Shown here: positions 19,334-28,023 of the stretch, piece after piece | Position numbering within the stretch: position 1 is the first letter of the stretch | How the letters are laid out: every line of letters begins with the position of its first letter | Origin: Ignavibacteriae bacterium HGW-Ignavibacteriae-2 | Lineage (GTDB): Bacteria > Bacteroidota > Ignavibacteria > Ignavibacteriales > Melioribacteraceae | NCBI GenBank assembly: GCA_002839805.1 | Contig: PGYT01000003.1 | Location: 139,038-203,037, forward strand | Length of the DNA stretch: 64,000 nucleotides | Direction: 5' to 3' | The notes under the pieces: generated by a model | Databases searched by the model: none | What the model was told of the DNA's origin: nothing | The model's input: only the letters and a program-made list of their open reading frames with translations | Position numbers and translations under genes: made by a program

Positions 19334-20437
19334 ATGAGTGTTATCAATAGAAAGGCGTTCGTTAAAAAAGCCGCATTCGCTGCTGCTGGAGCTGCTACGT
19401 TATTAAATTCGTGCGGACAAGAAAAGAAAACCAACGGCTCTCCCGCCGTTATTAGCAGAAAAACATTTGAATGGCGAATGGTTACAACGTGGATGCCGCA
19501 TTTCCCAGTATTAGGCGAAGGAGCCGATAAAATTGCTAAAGATATAGAAGCAATGTCGGGAGGCAGAATTAAAATTCATGTCTTCGGCGGAGGAGAATTA
19601 GTCCCTGCACTTGAGACTTTCGAAGCGGTTAGTCAAGGTGTTGCTCAAATGGGTCATTCGGCAAGTTATTATTGGGCTGGCAAAGCTCCGGCTTCACAAT
19701 TGTTTACAAGTGTTCCTTTTGGTATGAATACTCAGCAAACCTATGCATGGTTGTACCAGGGTGGCGGATTGGAGCTTTGGCGAGAGTTATATTCGAGTTT
19801 TAATATGATCCCTTTTCCAGCCGGCAATACCGGTGGACAAATGGGTGGATGGTTTAACAAACAGATTAATTCTATCGCTGATCTGAAGGGATTAAAAATT
19901 CGAATTCCGGGAATTGGCGCAAAAATTATTACAAAAGCCGGAGGATCAGCAGTTCTATCACCCGGGGGTGAAATTTATACAAATTTGGAAAGGGGTGTAA
20001 TTGATGCTACTGATTGGATTGGACCTTATCACGATTGGTTGATGGGTTTTCATAAAATTGCAAAATATTATTATTATCCAAGTTTTGCCGAACCCTCGGG
20101 AGTAGTTGAACTAATCGTAAATAAAAATGCATTTGAAGAATTACCCGCTGATTTACAGGAAATAATCAAATACGTCGCTACGTCGGCCAATGTAAGCATG
20201 CTCGCGGAAATGGAAGCAAAAAACAGCGAGTACCTGCTGAAAATAAAAAACGAATCCAAAGTTCAAATAACACGTTTTCCGGATGACGTGATGAGTGCAT
20301 TCAAAAAATACGGGAATGAGGCATTGAATGAGTTAACATCGGAGGATTCGTTTAGTAAAAAAGTTCTGGATTCTTACAATCAATTCCATAAAAGAATAAA
20401 GGATTGGACTGATTTATCTGATAAATATTTTATTTAG
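19334..20437 (+). CDS. TRAP transporter substrate-binding protein, TakP-like
   Basis: A 367-residue periplasmic binding protein. The N-terminus has a lipobox ending in Cys27 (LNSC), behind an NRKAFVKKAAF stretch that looks Tat-like, so it may be lipid-anchored. GGGELVPALETFEAVSQGVAQMGH, then PAGNTGGQMGGW, LKGLKIRIPG and a YYYYPSFAEPSG segment match the TakP branch, whose members bind 2-oxo acids such as pyruvate with a metal ion. That ligand is inference. The matching permease genes run towards it from the other strand, leaving 104 bp between the stop codons. Confidence 0.88.
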   Translation: MSVINRKAFVKKAAFAAAGAATLLNSCGQEKKTNGSPAVISRKTFEWRMVTTWMPHFPVLGEGADKIAKDIEAMSGGRIKIHVFGGGELVPALETFEAVSQGVAQMGHSASYYWAGKAPASQLFTSVPFGMNTQQTYAWLYQGGGLELWRELYSSFNMIPFPAGNTGGQMGGWFNKQINSIADLKGLKIRIPGIGAKIITKAGGSAVLSPGGEIYTNLERGVIDATDWIGPYHDWLMGFHKIAKYYYYPSFAEPSGVVELIVNKNAFEELPADLQEIIKYVATSANVSMLAEMEAKNSEYLLKIKNESKVQITRFPDDVMSAFKKYGNEALNELTSEDSFSKKVLDSYNQFHKRIKDWTDLSDKYFI

Positions 20438-20541
20438 TTTCCTATCGGCTAAATATATTAATAAGAATCGTTTCCATCGCAAAAGCATCCATCCGAATTT
20501 TACTATATAGTCGTACAAAAAACATTAACCTTAATGGCCAA

Positions 20542-21858
20542 TCAATTACTCATTAGTTTAGGCAGCCACAGAGCAATTTCGGGATATAAAATCACAATAA
20601 TCAAACCGATAATCTGAATAACTACATAAGGAACTATCCCTTTGTAGATATGCATAGTGCTTACTTGTGGCGGCGCAACTCCTTTCAAAAAGAATAGTGC
20701 GAAACCGAACGGTGGAGTTAAAAAGGAAGTTTGTAAATTGATTGCAATCAGAATTCCTATCCATAGTAAATCAACATTTAAATGAATAAAGATGGGAGCT
20801 ACCACAGGCACAATTATAAAAGTAATTTCAATAAAATCTATAAAAAAACCTGCAATAAAAATAATTACCATTACAATGGCTAAAAAATGTTCTGGCTCCA
20901 GAGCACCGGAAACAATTAATTCTGTTAAATATCTATCGCCTCCCATTCCTCTAAAAACAAGACCGAATGCAGATGCGCCTGCTAGAATAATAAACGCCAT
21001 GCTTGTTAGTGTCATTGTGCTTTTCATTACTTCATTTAGAGTTTTCAGATTAAATTTACCTTTAACAACTGTTAATAAGGTTGCGCCTACAGCTCCCAAT
21101 GCAGCAGCCTCTGTTGGTGAAGCTATACCCGCGAAAATTGATCCCAGAACCGCCAGTATTAGAAAAAAAGGGATCAAAAAAGCTGTAATGATTTTTTTAA
21201 ATCTAATTTTGCCTGTAAACTGTAATAGGTCCTCTTTTGGCATCGAAGGAGCATCTTTAGGTTTTACAAATGCTATTATTATTAGCCAGAGCAAATACAT
21301 TAAAACCAAAACAAATCCTGGAATAACAGCTGCAAGAAAAAGATCGCCGACGGAAATATTTAATACGCTGCCGAGTAAAACTAAAACTATACTCGGTGGA
21401 ATAATCTGACCAAGTGTACCTGAAGCCGCAATAATTCCTGTGGCAACCTTGGGGTTATAACCTTTTTTAAGCATTGTGGGAAGAGTTAAAACACCCATGG
21501 TTACTACTGTTGCTCCTACTATTCCCGTTGCCGCTGCGAGCAGTGCCCCAACTATAAGAACAGAAAATGCCAACCCGCCTCTGAGTTTACCGAATAATAA
21601 AGCCATTGTTTCCAACAGTTCTTCCGCTAAACCGGATTTCTCGAACATCACTCCCATAAATACAAAAAGGGGAACAGCAATTAAAATATAGTTGTTCATT
21701 ATCCCCCAAATTCGCATCGGCAATAGATTAAAAAAATCTATACCAAAAATAAATAATCCAAATAATACCGATGCTCCGCCAAGTGTAAACGCTACGGGAA
21801 AACCGGCCAAAAGAAGGAAAAGTACTACAACAAAAAAAATGAGAGGAGTGGCGTCCAT
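20542..21858 (-). CDS. TRAP transporter large permease (DctM-like)
   Basis: A 438-residue inner-membrane protein with about 12 hydrophobic spans, the ion-coupled translocation subunit of TRAP transporters. IIAASGTLGQIIPPSIVLVLLG (about 141-162) and GIASPTEAAALGAVGA are standard family motifs, as is NLQTSFLTPPFGFALFF near the C-terminus. The small subunit ends 1 nt upstream, so translation is probably coupled. Confidence 0.93.
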   Translation of the reverse strand: MDATPLIFFVVVLFLLLAGFPVAFTLGGASVLFGLFIFGIDFFNLLPMRIWGIMNNYILIAVPLFVFMGVMFEKSGLAEELLETMALLFGKLRGGLAFSVLIVGALLAAATGIVGATVVTMGVLTLPTMLKKGYNPKVATGIIAASGTLGQIIPPSIVLVLLGSVLNISVGDLFLAAVIPGFVLVLMYLLWLIIIAFVKPKDAPSMPKEDLLQFTGKIRFKKIITAFLIPFFLILAVLGSIFAGIASPTEAAALGAVGATLLTVVKGKFNLKTLNEVMKSTMTLTSMAFIILAGASAFGLVFRGMGGDRYLTELIVSGALEPEHFLAIVMVIIFIAGFFIDFIEITFIIVPVVAPIFIHLNVDLLWIGILIAINLQTSFLTPPFGFALFFLKGVAPPQVSTMHIYKGIVPYVVIQIIGLIIVILYPEIALWLPKLMSN

Positions 21859-21859
21859 A

Positions 21860-22381
21860 TCAATTACCTTTTGGAGTATAATTTATTAGAGTAAAAAAGG
21901 ACCTAAGAAATAAAACGATCCCTTGACCGAGTAATAAGAAAAATGATACAGGTAATATGGCTTTAATTATGAACCGTGCCGGTAAACCACCAGGATCTGG
22001 TGAGGATTCGTTTATTAAAAAAGATGTAACCACAAAATCTTTTGATGATATTATAATAACAACGCAAAGGGGTAAAAGAAAAAGAATTGTTCCGGCAAAA
22101 TCTATAAAAGCTTTCTGTTTTATTGAAAATTTTGAATAAAAAATATCCACTCGTACATGATTATCAGTCTGTAAGGTATAAGCTGCGCCTAAAAGAAAAA
22201 TAGCCGCGAAAATGTTCCACTCCAATTCCTGAACTGCAACATGAGAGGTTTGTAAGACATACCTCGCAAAAACGTCATAAAAAACCAAAATAACAAGAAG
22301 AGCGGTTAAGTATGTGGTTGCCCTGCCAATTTTTTTATTAATGGACTCAATTATGGAAATAAGTTTTAGTAGTAGTTTCAT
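21860..22381 (-). CDS. TRAP transporter small permease (DctQ-like)
   Basis: A 173-residue membrane protein with four hydrophobic spans (about 15-35, 50-68, 90-112 and 135-158). The central FAAIFLLGAAYTLQTDNHVRVD stretch is the DctQ signature. It is the first gene of the permease operon and pairs with the large subunit that follows. Confidence 0.9.
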   Translation of the reverse strand: MKLLLKLISIIESINKKIGRATTYLTALLVILVFYDVFARYVLQTSHVAVQELEWNIFAAIFLLGAAYTLQTDNHVRVDIFYSKFSIKQKAFIDFAGTILFLLPLCVVIIISSKDFVVTSFLINESSPDPGGLPARFIIKAILPVSFFLLLGQGIVLFLRSFFTLINYTPKGN

Positions 22382-22580
22382 AAATATGTTAGAATAAATT
22401 TATTTTTGAATAAGTGCGTAATTTGATTCATTTTAATTGAAATATATTAATTTAGACAATCATTTTAGAATTATTTATCTTTACCGAAACAATAATATTT
22501 ATAAAAATTTACGACAGCAACAATTTTTATCAACTTAAAAAAAGACAATAGAATCTTAATAGTATTGTTTAAGATGGATT

Positions 22581-23744
22581 ATGAAAGACGAACTGATAGC
22601 TCAAAATGTAGTTTTCCACAAAGAAAATTTCGGAATAAAAGACGAGATTATAACTTGTGCCGTACCTGCCAGTTTAATTACTTTGGGTGACCACACTCAT
22701 TACAATGATGGCATTATTTTGTCCTGCGCTGTTAACAGATATGCAGTGTCTACTGTCAATAAAAGGGAAGATAACCAAATAAATATCTCTTTCGGTGATT
22801 GTGAATTAAATTATAATTCTACTTTAAATGATTTTTCAGAGAATAATATCAGATGTGGTCAAGTGGCATTTGGACCATTGCTAAATTTACTAAGAGAAGA
22901 TGGATTATTAATTAATGGGTTTAATTGCAGTATAAGATCCAATATACCAGCTTCAATTGGACTTGGGAATGTAAGTGCTCACCAAATTTCTTTGCTTCTA
23001 GCTTTAAATATAGCGCTGAATCTTAAATTAAACGATGAGCAAGTTGTTGATATTTCCCGGCGTGCGGAATTAAATTTTGTTGGTAAAATTTCGAACCGAG
23101 CCCACCACAGAACCGTTTTGAATTGTAAATCTGACGCTATTTTTTTTAACGATTTAAGAACCGATACTAATGATGTTCGTGATATTAAAAATAGAGATTT
23201 TAAACTGATTATCTGCGATACAGGAAAGGTTATTGCAAATATTTCGGATATTTGTAACGAAAGAATATCTGAATGTAAAGTAGGTGTTGATGGTCTGAGA
23301 TTGTATATATGGGGAATTAAAAATTTACGAGATATAAATTTAGAGTTTCTTGAAAAACATTTTCATATGATCCCTAAAAAAGTTTATTCGAGGGTTTTCT
23401 ATAACGTTCAGGAAAGAATCAGGGTGGAAAAGGCTACAAAGCTATTATCCGACAATGATTATAATAAATTTGGGGAACTTATAAACGAATCACACTTTAG
23501 TTTAAGACGTGATTACGAGATTGGATCCGAGGATTTAGATTTTTTGGTAAACGAAGCTTCTAAAATAAATGGGGTAATAGCTTCTAAGATGATTAGTTGT
23601 TCCCCAATAGAAAGTACTTTTAATTTTGTTGAAAATAATAAGGTTTCAAATTTTATTGAAGAAATAAACACTTCTTATAATGAAAAATATGGCAAAAAAC
23701 TAACCTTTTATTCATTAAACATCGTAAATGGATTTAATAATTAA
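22581..23744 (+). CDS. Degenerate galactokinase-like GHMP protein, probably catalytically dead
   Basis: A 387-residue protein colinear with galactokinase over its full length, but with the active site lost. The sugar-binding block reads PASLITLGDHTHYND (29-43) where galactokinases have PGRVNLIGEHTDYN, so the catalytic Arg is Ser31, the Glu is Asp37 and the sugar-contacting Asp is His40. The ATP-binding GxGLSSSA loop is IGLGNVSA (126-133). The catalytic Asp of the MDQ motif aligns with His175. The third glycine-rich loop is gone (about 335-346). The reading frame is intact and the scaffold motifs survive (FGELINESHFSLRRDYEI at about 297-314), so the fold seems to be maintained. It may be a sugar sensor, like yeast Gal3, or bind a different ligand. 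No sugar genes lie beside it. Confidence 0.8.
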   Translation: MKDELIAQNVVFHKENFGIKDEIITCAVPASLITLGDHTHYNDGIILSCAVNRYAVSTVNKREDNQINISFGDCELNYNSTLNDFSENNIRCGQVAFGPLLNLLREDGLLINGFNCSIRSNIPASIGLGNVSAHQISLLLALNIALNLKLNDEQVVDISRRAELNFVGKISNRAHHRTVLNCKSDAIFFNDLRTDTNDVRDIKNRDFKLIICDTGKVIANISDICNERISECKVGVDGLRLYIWGIKNLRDINLEFLEKHFHMIPKKVYSRVFYNVQERIRVEKATKLLSDNDYNKFGELINESHFSLRRDYEIGSEDLDFLVNEASKINGVIASKMISCSPIESTFNFVENNKVSNFIEEINTSYNEKYGKKLTFYSLNIVNGFNN

Positions 23745-23871
23745 TTAAAAATTTTAATCACGCCTCTAATATTTTATTGATATTAATCAATAGAAAATTT
23801 CTCGCCTTAAAAACAACTTGATTTTAATAAGGTATAGTAATAGATTTTCATCCAAATTTAATGGAATGTAA

Positions 23872-25290
23872 ATGGAATTTTACGATAGCTATTCCGACGA
23901 AAATGATTCTTTTGATCTTTCGGATTCTGAGCTGTTAGAAAAAATAAATACATCGAAAGAAATGATTTCGAATGGAGAAATATTTTTTAATATAGAGTAT
24001 ATAGAAGACACTATTCATCATTGTATTGATAATGATTTTATTGAAGAAGGATTCGAATTAACTGAGTCGGTTTTGGAAATTACTCCTTATAATTCTGAAT
24101 TCTGGCAATTTAAAGGCGTCCTTCATAATAATAGATTCGAATTTGAAGATGCTTATGATTGTTTTGAAAAATCACTTACTCTTAATCCCTGTGATGTTGA
24201 AACTCTCCTAAATAAATCGGTTGCAGAAGATAATTTAGGATATGTTGAACAAGCGGCTGAAACATTAAAAAGAGTTCTGGATATTGAACCTGAAAACGAC
24301 GAAGCACTTTATAGTATGGGACTTCTATTCGAAAAAAGAGATATGTATTTACAAGCGGTTACATACCTTCAAAGAGCGGTAGAAGTAGATGAAGAATACA
24401 GTGAAGCTTGGTACGAACTAGGTTTTTGTTACGAAACTTTGGACGAATTTGACAAAGCGATAATTGCATACGATAAATTTTTAGAATTTGAACCCTATAG
24501 CTCAACGGCCTTATATAATAAAGGAATTGTTCTGATTCGTAGCGGAAAGTTTGAAAAAGCTGCGGATATCTTCGAATTGTCACTTGCTATAAAAGAAGAT
24601 TTTTCCAGCGCATGGTTTAATTTGGGTGTGGCTTATGCGAATCTAGGGCGATTAAAAGATGCCCTTAAAGCTGTTAAAGAAGCGGCTAAACTTGATCCCG
24701 AAGACGAAGCAATATGGTATACGCTTGGGCAAACTTATGAAGATTTAAATCAACACAATAAAGCAGCAATCGCCTATTCTAAAGCTATTAAAATAGATCC
24801 TGAATATACGGAAGCTTACATTGCCCGCGGCGAATGTTACAGAAAAATGGGAAAACTAAATTTAGCTCTTATAGATTTTGAAAATGCAATGGAGATTAAC
24901 CCTGACTTATCGGAACTATGGTTTGGTAAAGCTTCGGTAGAATTTGAGCTGGGTAACTTTAAATCAGCAATAGATTATTACAAAACATCTTTGAAGTTTG
25001 ATCCGGAGAATTATGAGACATGGTATAAACTTGCAGAAGCCTTTATAGGTGACGGTAACTGGCAGGAAGGCGATGAAGCATATAACCATTGTATTAAGCT
25101 TCAACCCGAAAGCGCTAATGCATACTACGGCAAAGCAAAAGCGAAGTTATTGCTGAGTCAGACAAATGAAGCCATTGAAAATTTGAAATCCGCATTTGCT
25201 CTCGATCCAAATATTAAAAATGCTTTCGCTAAGGATTATCCAGAGGCTAAGTCTTCTAAATTACTAAATAAACTTATTGACGAGAAATAA
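23872..25290 (+). CDS. Tetratricopeptide repeat protein, 12 repeats
   Basis: A 472-residue, strongly acidic cytoplasmic-looking protein. After 44 N-terminal residues rich in Asp, Glu and Ser it holds 12 uninterrupted 34-residue TPR units (45-452) and a 20-residue tail. Typical units begin YELGFCYETLDEFDKAI or FNLGVAYANLGRLKDAL, with the W/Y-L-G and A-x-x-x-Y/F pattern. It should form a superhelical protein-binding scaffold; the partner is unknown. aroE begins 21 nt downstream, so the two may share a transcript. Confidence 0.92.
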   Translation: MEFYDSYSDENDSFDLSDSELLEKINTSKEMISNGEIFFNIEYIEDTIHHCIDNDFIEEGFELTESVLEITPYNSEFWQFKGVLHNNRFEFEDAYDCFEKSLTLNPCDVETLLNKSVAEDNLGYVEQAAETLKRVLDIEPENDEALYSMGLLFEKRDMYLQAVTYLQRAVEVDEEYSEAWYELGFCYETLDEFDKAIIAYDKFLEFEPYSSTALYNKGIVLIRSGKFEKAADIFELSLAIKEDFSSAWFNLGVAYANLGRLKDALKAVKEAAKLDPEDEAIWYTLGQTYEDLNQHNKAAIAYSKAIKIDPEYTEAYIARGECYRKMGKLNLALIDFENAMEINPDLSELWFGKASVEFELGNFKSAIDYYKTSLKFDPENYETWYKLAEAFIGDGNWQEGDEAYNHCIKLQPESANAYYGKAKAKLLLSQTNEAIENLKSAFALDPNIKNAFAKDYPEAKSSKLLNKLIDEK

Positions 25291-25311
25291 ATATTAACAT
25301 TTTGGTGTTTA

Positions 25312-26190
25312 ATGCAATTGTATAATAAATTTAACCAATCTACAAAACTTGTCGGCGTTATTGGTCATCCAATAAAACATTCGTTTTCGCCCTTGATGCA
25401 CAATTTGTCTTTCGAACTTACAAAGCAGGATTATATATACCTTCCTTTCGACGTTCCTATATCAAATCTTAAAGATGCGCTGAAAGGAATGACAGCTTTG
25501 GGAATAAACGGTTTCAATGTAACACTTCCACTAAAAGAAAAAATAATTCCATATTTATCGGATATTTCAGAAGAAGCTAACGTAATTGGAGCAGTAAATA
25601 CGGTATTAAACGATAACGGCGTTTTACATGGCTATAATACCGATGTAAACGGCATTACTGCTACTCTTAATAAATACAAGGAAGAACTGGCCGACAGCGA
25701 AGTTACTATAATCGGAGCTGGTGGCGCTGCACGAAGTGTAATCTATGCGTTAATACGTTATTTTAAAGTCGCTAGAATAAACATTGTAAATAGAACTGAA
25801 CAAAAGGCAGAATCTCTAAAAGATTATTTTACGGCTAAAATGTTATATGAAAACATTAAAGCTTACGATTTAGTGCCGCCAGATCTTGTGGAAATTTTCA
25901 GCAGGTCTAAACTAATTGTTAATACCGCTACTATTGGTATGACTCCAGATATTGATGACTCGGCCACTACAATAGAAAAGTCTTTCAATAAAGATCAAAT
26001 TGTTTTCGATGTAGTTTATACTCCTGTTAAAACTAAATTGCTGCAAATAGCAGCTAAACAAGGGGCGAGAACTGAAAATGGACTAACCATGTTTGTTGAA
26101 CAAGGAGCGCGTTCGTTTGAGTTATGGACAGGGGAAACTATGCCCATAGAAAAAATATACAAAACATTAAAATCGTATCTGGAAGAGTGA
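25312..26190 (+). CDS. aroE: Shikimate dehydrogenase
   Basis: A 292-residue NADP-dependent enzyme that reduces 3-dehydroshikimate in the shikimate pathway towards chorismate, the precursor used by the men operon close by. SFSPLMHN (24-31) binds shikimate; Lys75 in NVTLPLKE and Asp111 in YNTDVNG are the catalytic pair. GAGGAARSV is the dinucleotide loop and NRT the NADP-specificity motif. Length is normal. It ends 1 nt before the stop codon of the convergent MORN-like gene. Confidence 0.95.
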   Translation: MQLYNKFNQSTKLVGVIGHPIKHSFSPLMHNLSFELTKQDYIYLPFDVPISNLKDALKGMTALGINGFNVTLPLKEKIIPYLSDISEEANVIGAVNTVLNDNGVLHGYNTDVNGITATLNKYKEELADSEVTIIGAGGAARSVIYALIRYFKVARINIVNRTEQKAESLKDYFTAKMLYENIKAYDLVPPDLVEIFSRSKLIVNTATIGMTPDIDDSATTIEKSFNKDQIVFDVVYTPVKTKLLQIAAKQGARTENGLTMFVEQGARSFELWTGETMPIEKIYKTLKSYLEE

Positions 26191-26191
26191 A

Positions 26192-27517
26192 TCAATTGTA
26201 ACTTAAAACATCAAGTCGGCTTCCGTCTTCAGCGTAAAAAATTTCTTTGATTATTGCGCCTTCCTCGTATACTGCTTCCCTCTTTAACAATCCGCTGGGG
26301 TAATAAGAAAAAACCGCTCCATGTAATAAATTGTTTTTATATGAAAAAAAATCCGAAACTTCACCATTGTCAAAATACCACGTACATACTCCATTTCTTT
26401 TACCTGAAGAAAAAGTTTCTTTCGATTTAGTAACGCTGTTTATATAATAATATGTACTTGTTCCATCAAGCTTTCCAGTATCGTAAAATTGTTTACACTT
26501 AATCTGCCCTGTTGGATAATATAAAGTAACTTCTCCATCTAACTGATCACGTAAAAAATGAAACTGCGCTGTTAAAATTCCAGAATCGTTGTATTCCTGC
26601 TGAAGTCCGTTTTTAATTCCTCTTATAAAATTTGACCTCTTAAAAATAGTACCGTTTGGGTGATACTCAATATTTAAGCTGTCTAAAACATCGTTTTTAT
26701 AATTTAAAGATGACTGCAGAAAGCCTGTATCATAATAGGTTTGATTGAACCCATTTTTTTTCCCGTCAAAAAAACTTAGGTGGGCTTTAATTGTTCCTTG
26801 AGGATAATATTCGTCGAAATTTTGTTCAATCTTCTGAACCTTGGAACCATAATCATATTTTATTCTTTTAATTATTTGACCATTTTCGTATGTATCTATT
26901 ACTTTTATTGATCCATCCGGAAAATAAAGGTATGAAGTTCCGTTAAGTTTATCGTCTTTGTAATTCGCTTCGAGAGCCACATCACCGAAATCGAAATAAA
27001 CTTTTGTAATTCCGTTTAAAATACCATTCACATAATTCCGCTCTACTTCCAGACCGCCTGACTCAAAAAACACTTTTGATATACCGTTCAACTCTCCGTT
27101 AGAGTAGTTCCAAATTCCCTGCAGAGCACCCGATTTATAATAAGTTTTTGTAAAACCTTCCTGTATCCCGTTTATATAATTCGGTTCAGACCATAATTCG
27201 CCTGTTTCGTAGTACCATTTTGATTCACCCTCAAGTTTTCCATTTTCGTAGTGCCACTCCATGCTTAAGGTGCCGTCGTTAAAATACCATTTGGAAATAC
27301 CCACTTCCTTTCCATTTTCAAAAAACCACTGTTTTGAAATGTTTCCGCTTTCGTAATATTCTAAATACTCACCATTCTTTACACCATTCAAATAATAACC
27401 GGAGCTTTTAATTTTTCCACTCGGATAATAATTTTTCTTTAATTCCCCTGTTTGTGAAAAGGTAATGGTTGTAACAAACAAAAGAAGCATCAGTATTTTC
27501 TTTGGGCAAATGTACAT
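26192..27517 (-). CDS. Secreted MORN-variant (YwqK-like) repeat protein
   Basis: A 441-residue exported protein (signal peptide about 7-21) built almost entirely of about 17 short repeats of roughly 23 residues, each with the form YYxSGxLxxxxxYxNGxxNG (examples YYETGELWSEPNYINGIQEG and FFESGGLEVERNYVNGILNG). These are MORN_2 repeats, as in the YwqK antitoxin family, but the export signal makes an antitoxin role unlikely. There is no adjacent toxin gene. It is probably a periplasmic or surface beta-repeat protein of unknown function. Confidence 0.8.
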   Translation of the reverse strand: MYICPKKILMLLLFVTTITFSQTGELKKNYYPSGKIKSSGYYLNGVKNGEYLEYYESGNISKQWFFENGKEVGISKWYFNDGTLSMEWHYENGKLEGESKWYYETGELWSEPNYINGIQEGFTKTYYKSGALQGIWNYSNGELNGISKVFFESGGLEVERNYVNGILNGITKVYFDFGDVALEANYKDDKLNGTSYLYFPDGSIKVIDTYENGQIIKRIKYDYGSKVQKIEQNFDEYYPQGTIKAHLSFFDGKKNGFNQTYYDTGFLQSSLNYKNDVLDSLNIEYHPNGTIFKRSNFIRGIKNGLQQEYNDSGILTAQFHFLRDQLDGEVTLYYPTGQIKCKQFYDTGKLDGTSTYYYINSVTKSKETFSSGKRNGVCTWYFDNGEVSDFFSYKNNLLHGAVFSYYPSGLLKREAVYEEGAIIKEIFYAEDGSRLDVLSYN

Positions 27518-27618
27518 TCAAAATTCTATTTTAATTGAGTGCAAAAGTAAAAAAAACAAACACAAATTAGTAAACAAAAAGAATTTTATATTTAGAACGT
27601 AAAAAAGATGAGGTTCGG

Positions 27619-28023
27619 GTGTTCGTTTACAACACTAAAATTAAATTTTCAAACTGCGATCCTGCGGGTGTAATCTATTTTGCCGAGGTTTTTAATTTAG
27701 CTCATGAAACATACGAACTGTTTCTGCTAAACAACAAAACAAAAGTCGACTATTTTATTTCGAATGAAATAGCATTGCCGATTATCAAAGCCGAATCACT
27801 TTTTACTTCGGCAATCAGTTTACATGATGATATTAAAATTGAACTGCGTGTATTAGAAATCAGGGAAAGTTCTTACGAAATAGAATATAAAATAATTGGG
27901 GATGATGAAAGAATTAAAGCTAAAGTTAAAACCGTTCATGTCTGTATTGGGAAAGGTGACCGATCTAAAGTATCTATTCCTCCCGATCTTGCGATGTATT
28001 TAAACGAACATCTTGCAGAATAA
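27619..28023 (+). CDS. menI: Thioesterase of the 4HBT hot-dog family, probable DHNA-CoA hydrolase
   Basis: A 134-residue hot-dog thioesterase. FSNCDPAGVIYFAEVFNLAHETYE (about 10-33) holds the catalytic Asp in DPAG and the helix with Glu/His seen in 4-hydroxybenzoyl-CoA thioesterase-type enzymes. Given its place against the men operon, the likely substrate is 1,4-dihydroxy-2-naphthoyl-CoA, the MenB product. The start is GTG, with GAGG 5 nt upstream; no in-frame ATG fits. Its last 50 bp overlap the 3' end of menE on the other strand. Confidence 0.8.
   Translation: MFVYNTKIKFSNCDPAGVIYFAEVFNLAHETYELFLLNNKTKVDYFISNEIALPIIKAESLFTSAISLHDDIKIELRVLEIRESSYEIEYKIIGDDERIKAKVKTVHVCIGKGDRSKVSIPPDLAMYLNEHLAE

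Noticed and set aside
20792..21409. 205-codon plus-strand frame inside the TRAP permease gene
   Set aside because: It is antisense to the clear DctM coding sequence and its composition mirrors that gene.
26192..27517. YwqK-type antitoxin call for the MORN-like protein
   Set aside because: The protein is exported and has no toxin gene beside it, so only the repeat type is kept and not the antitoxin function.
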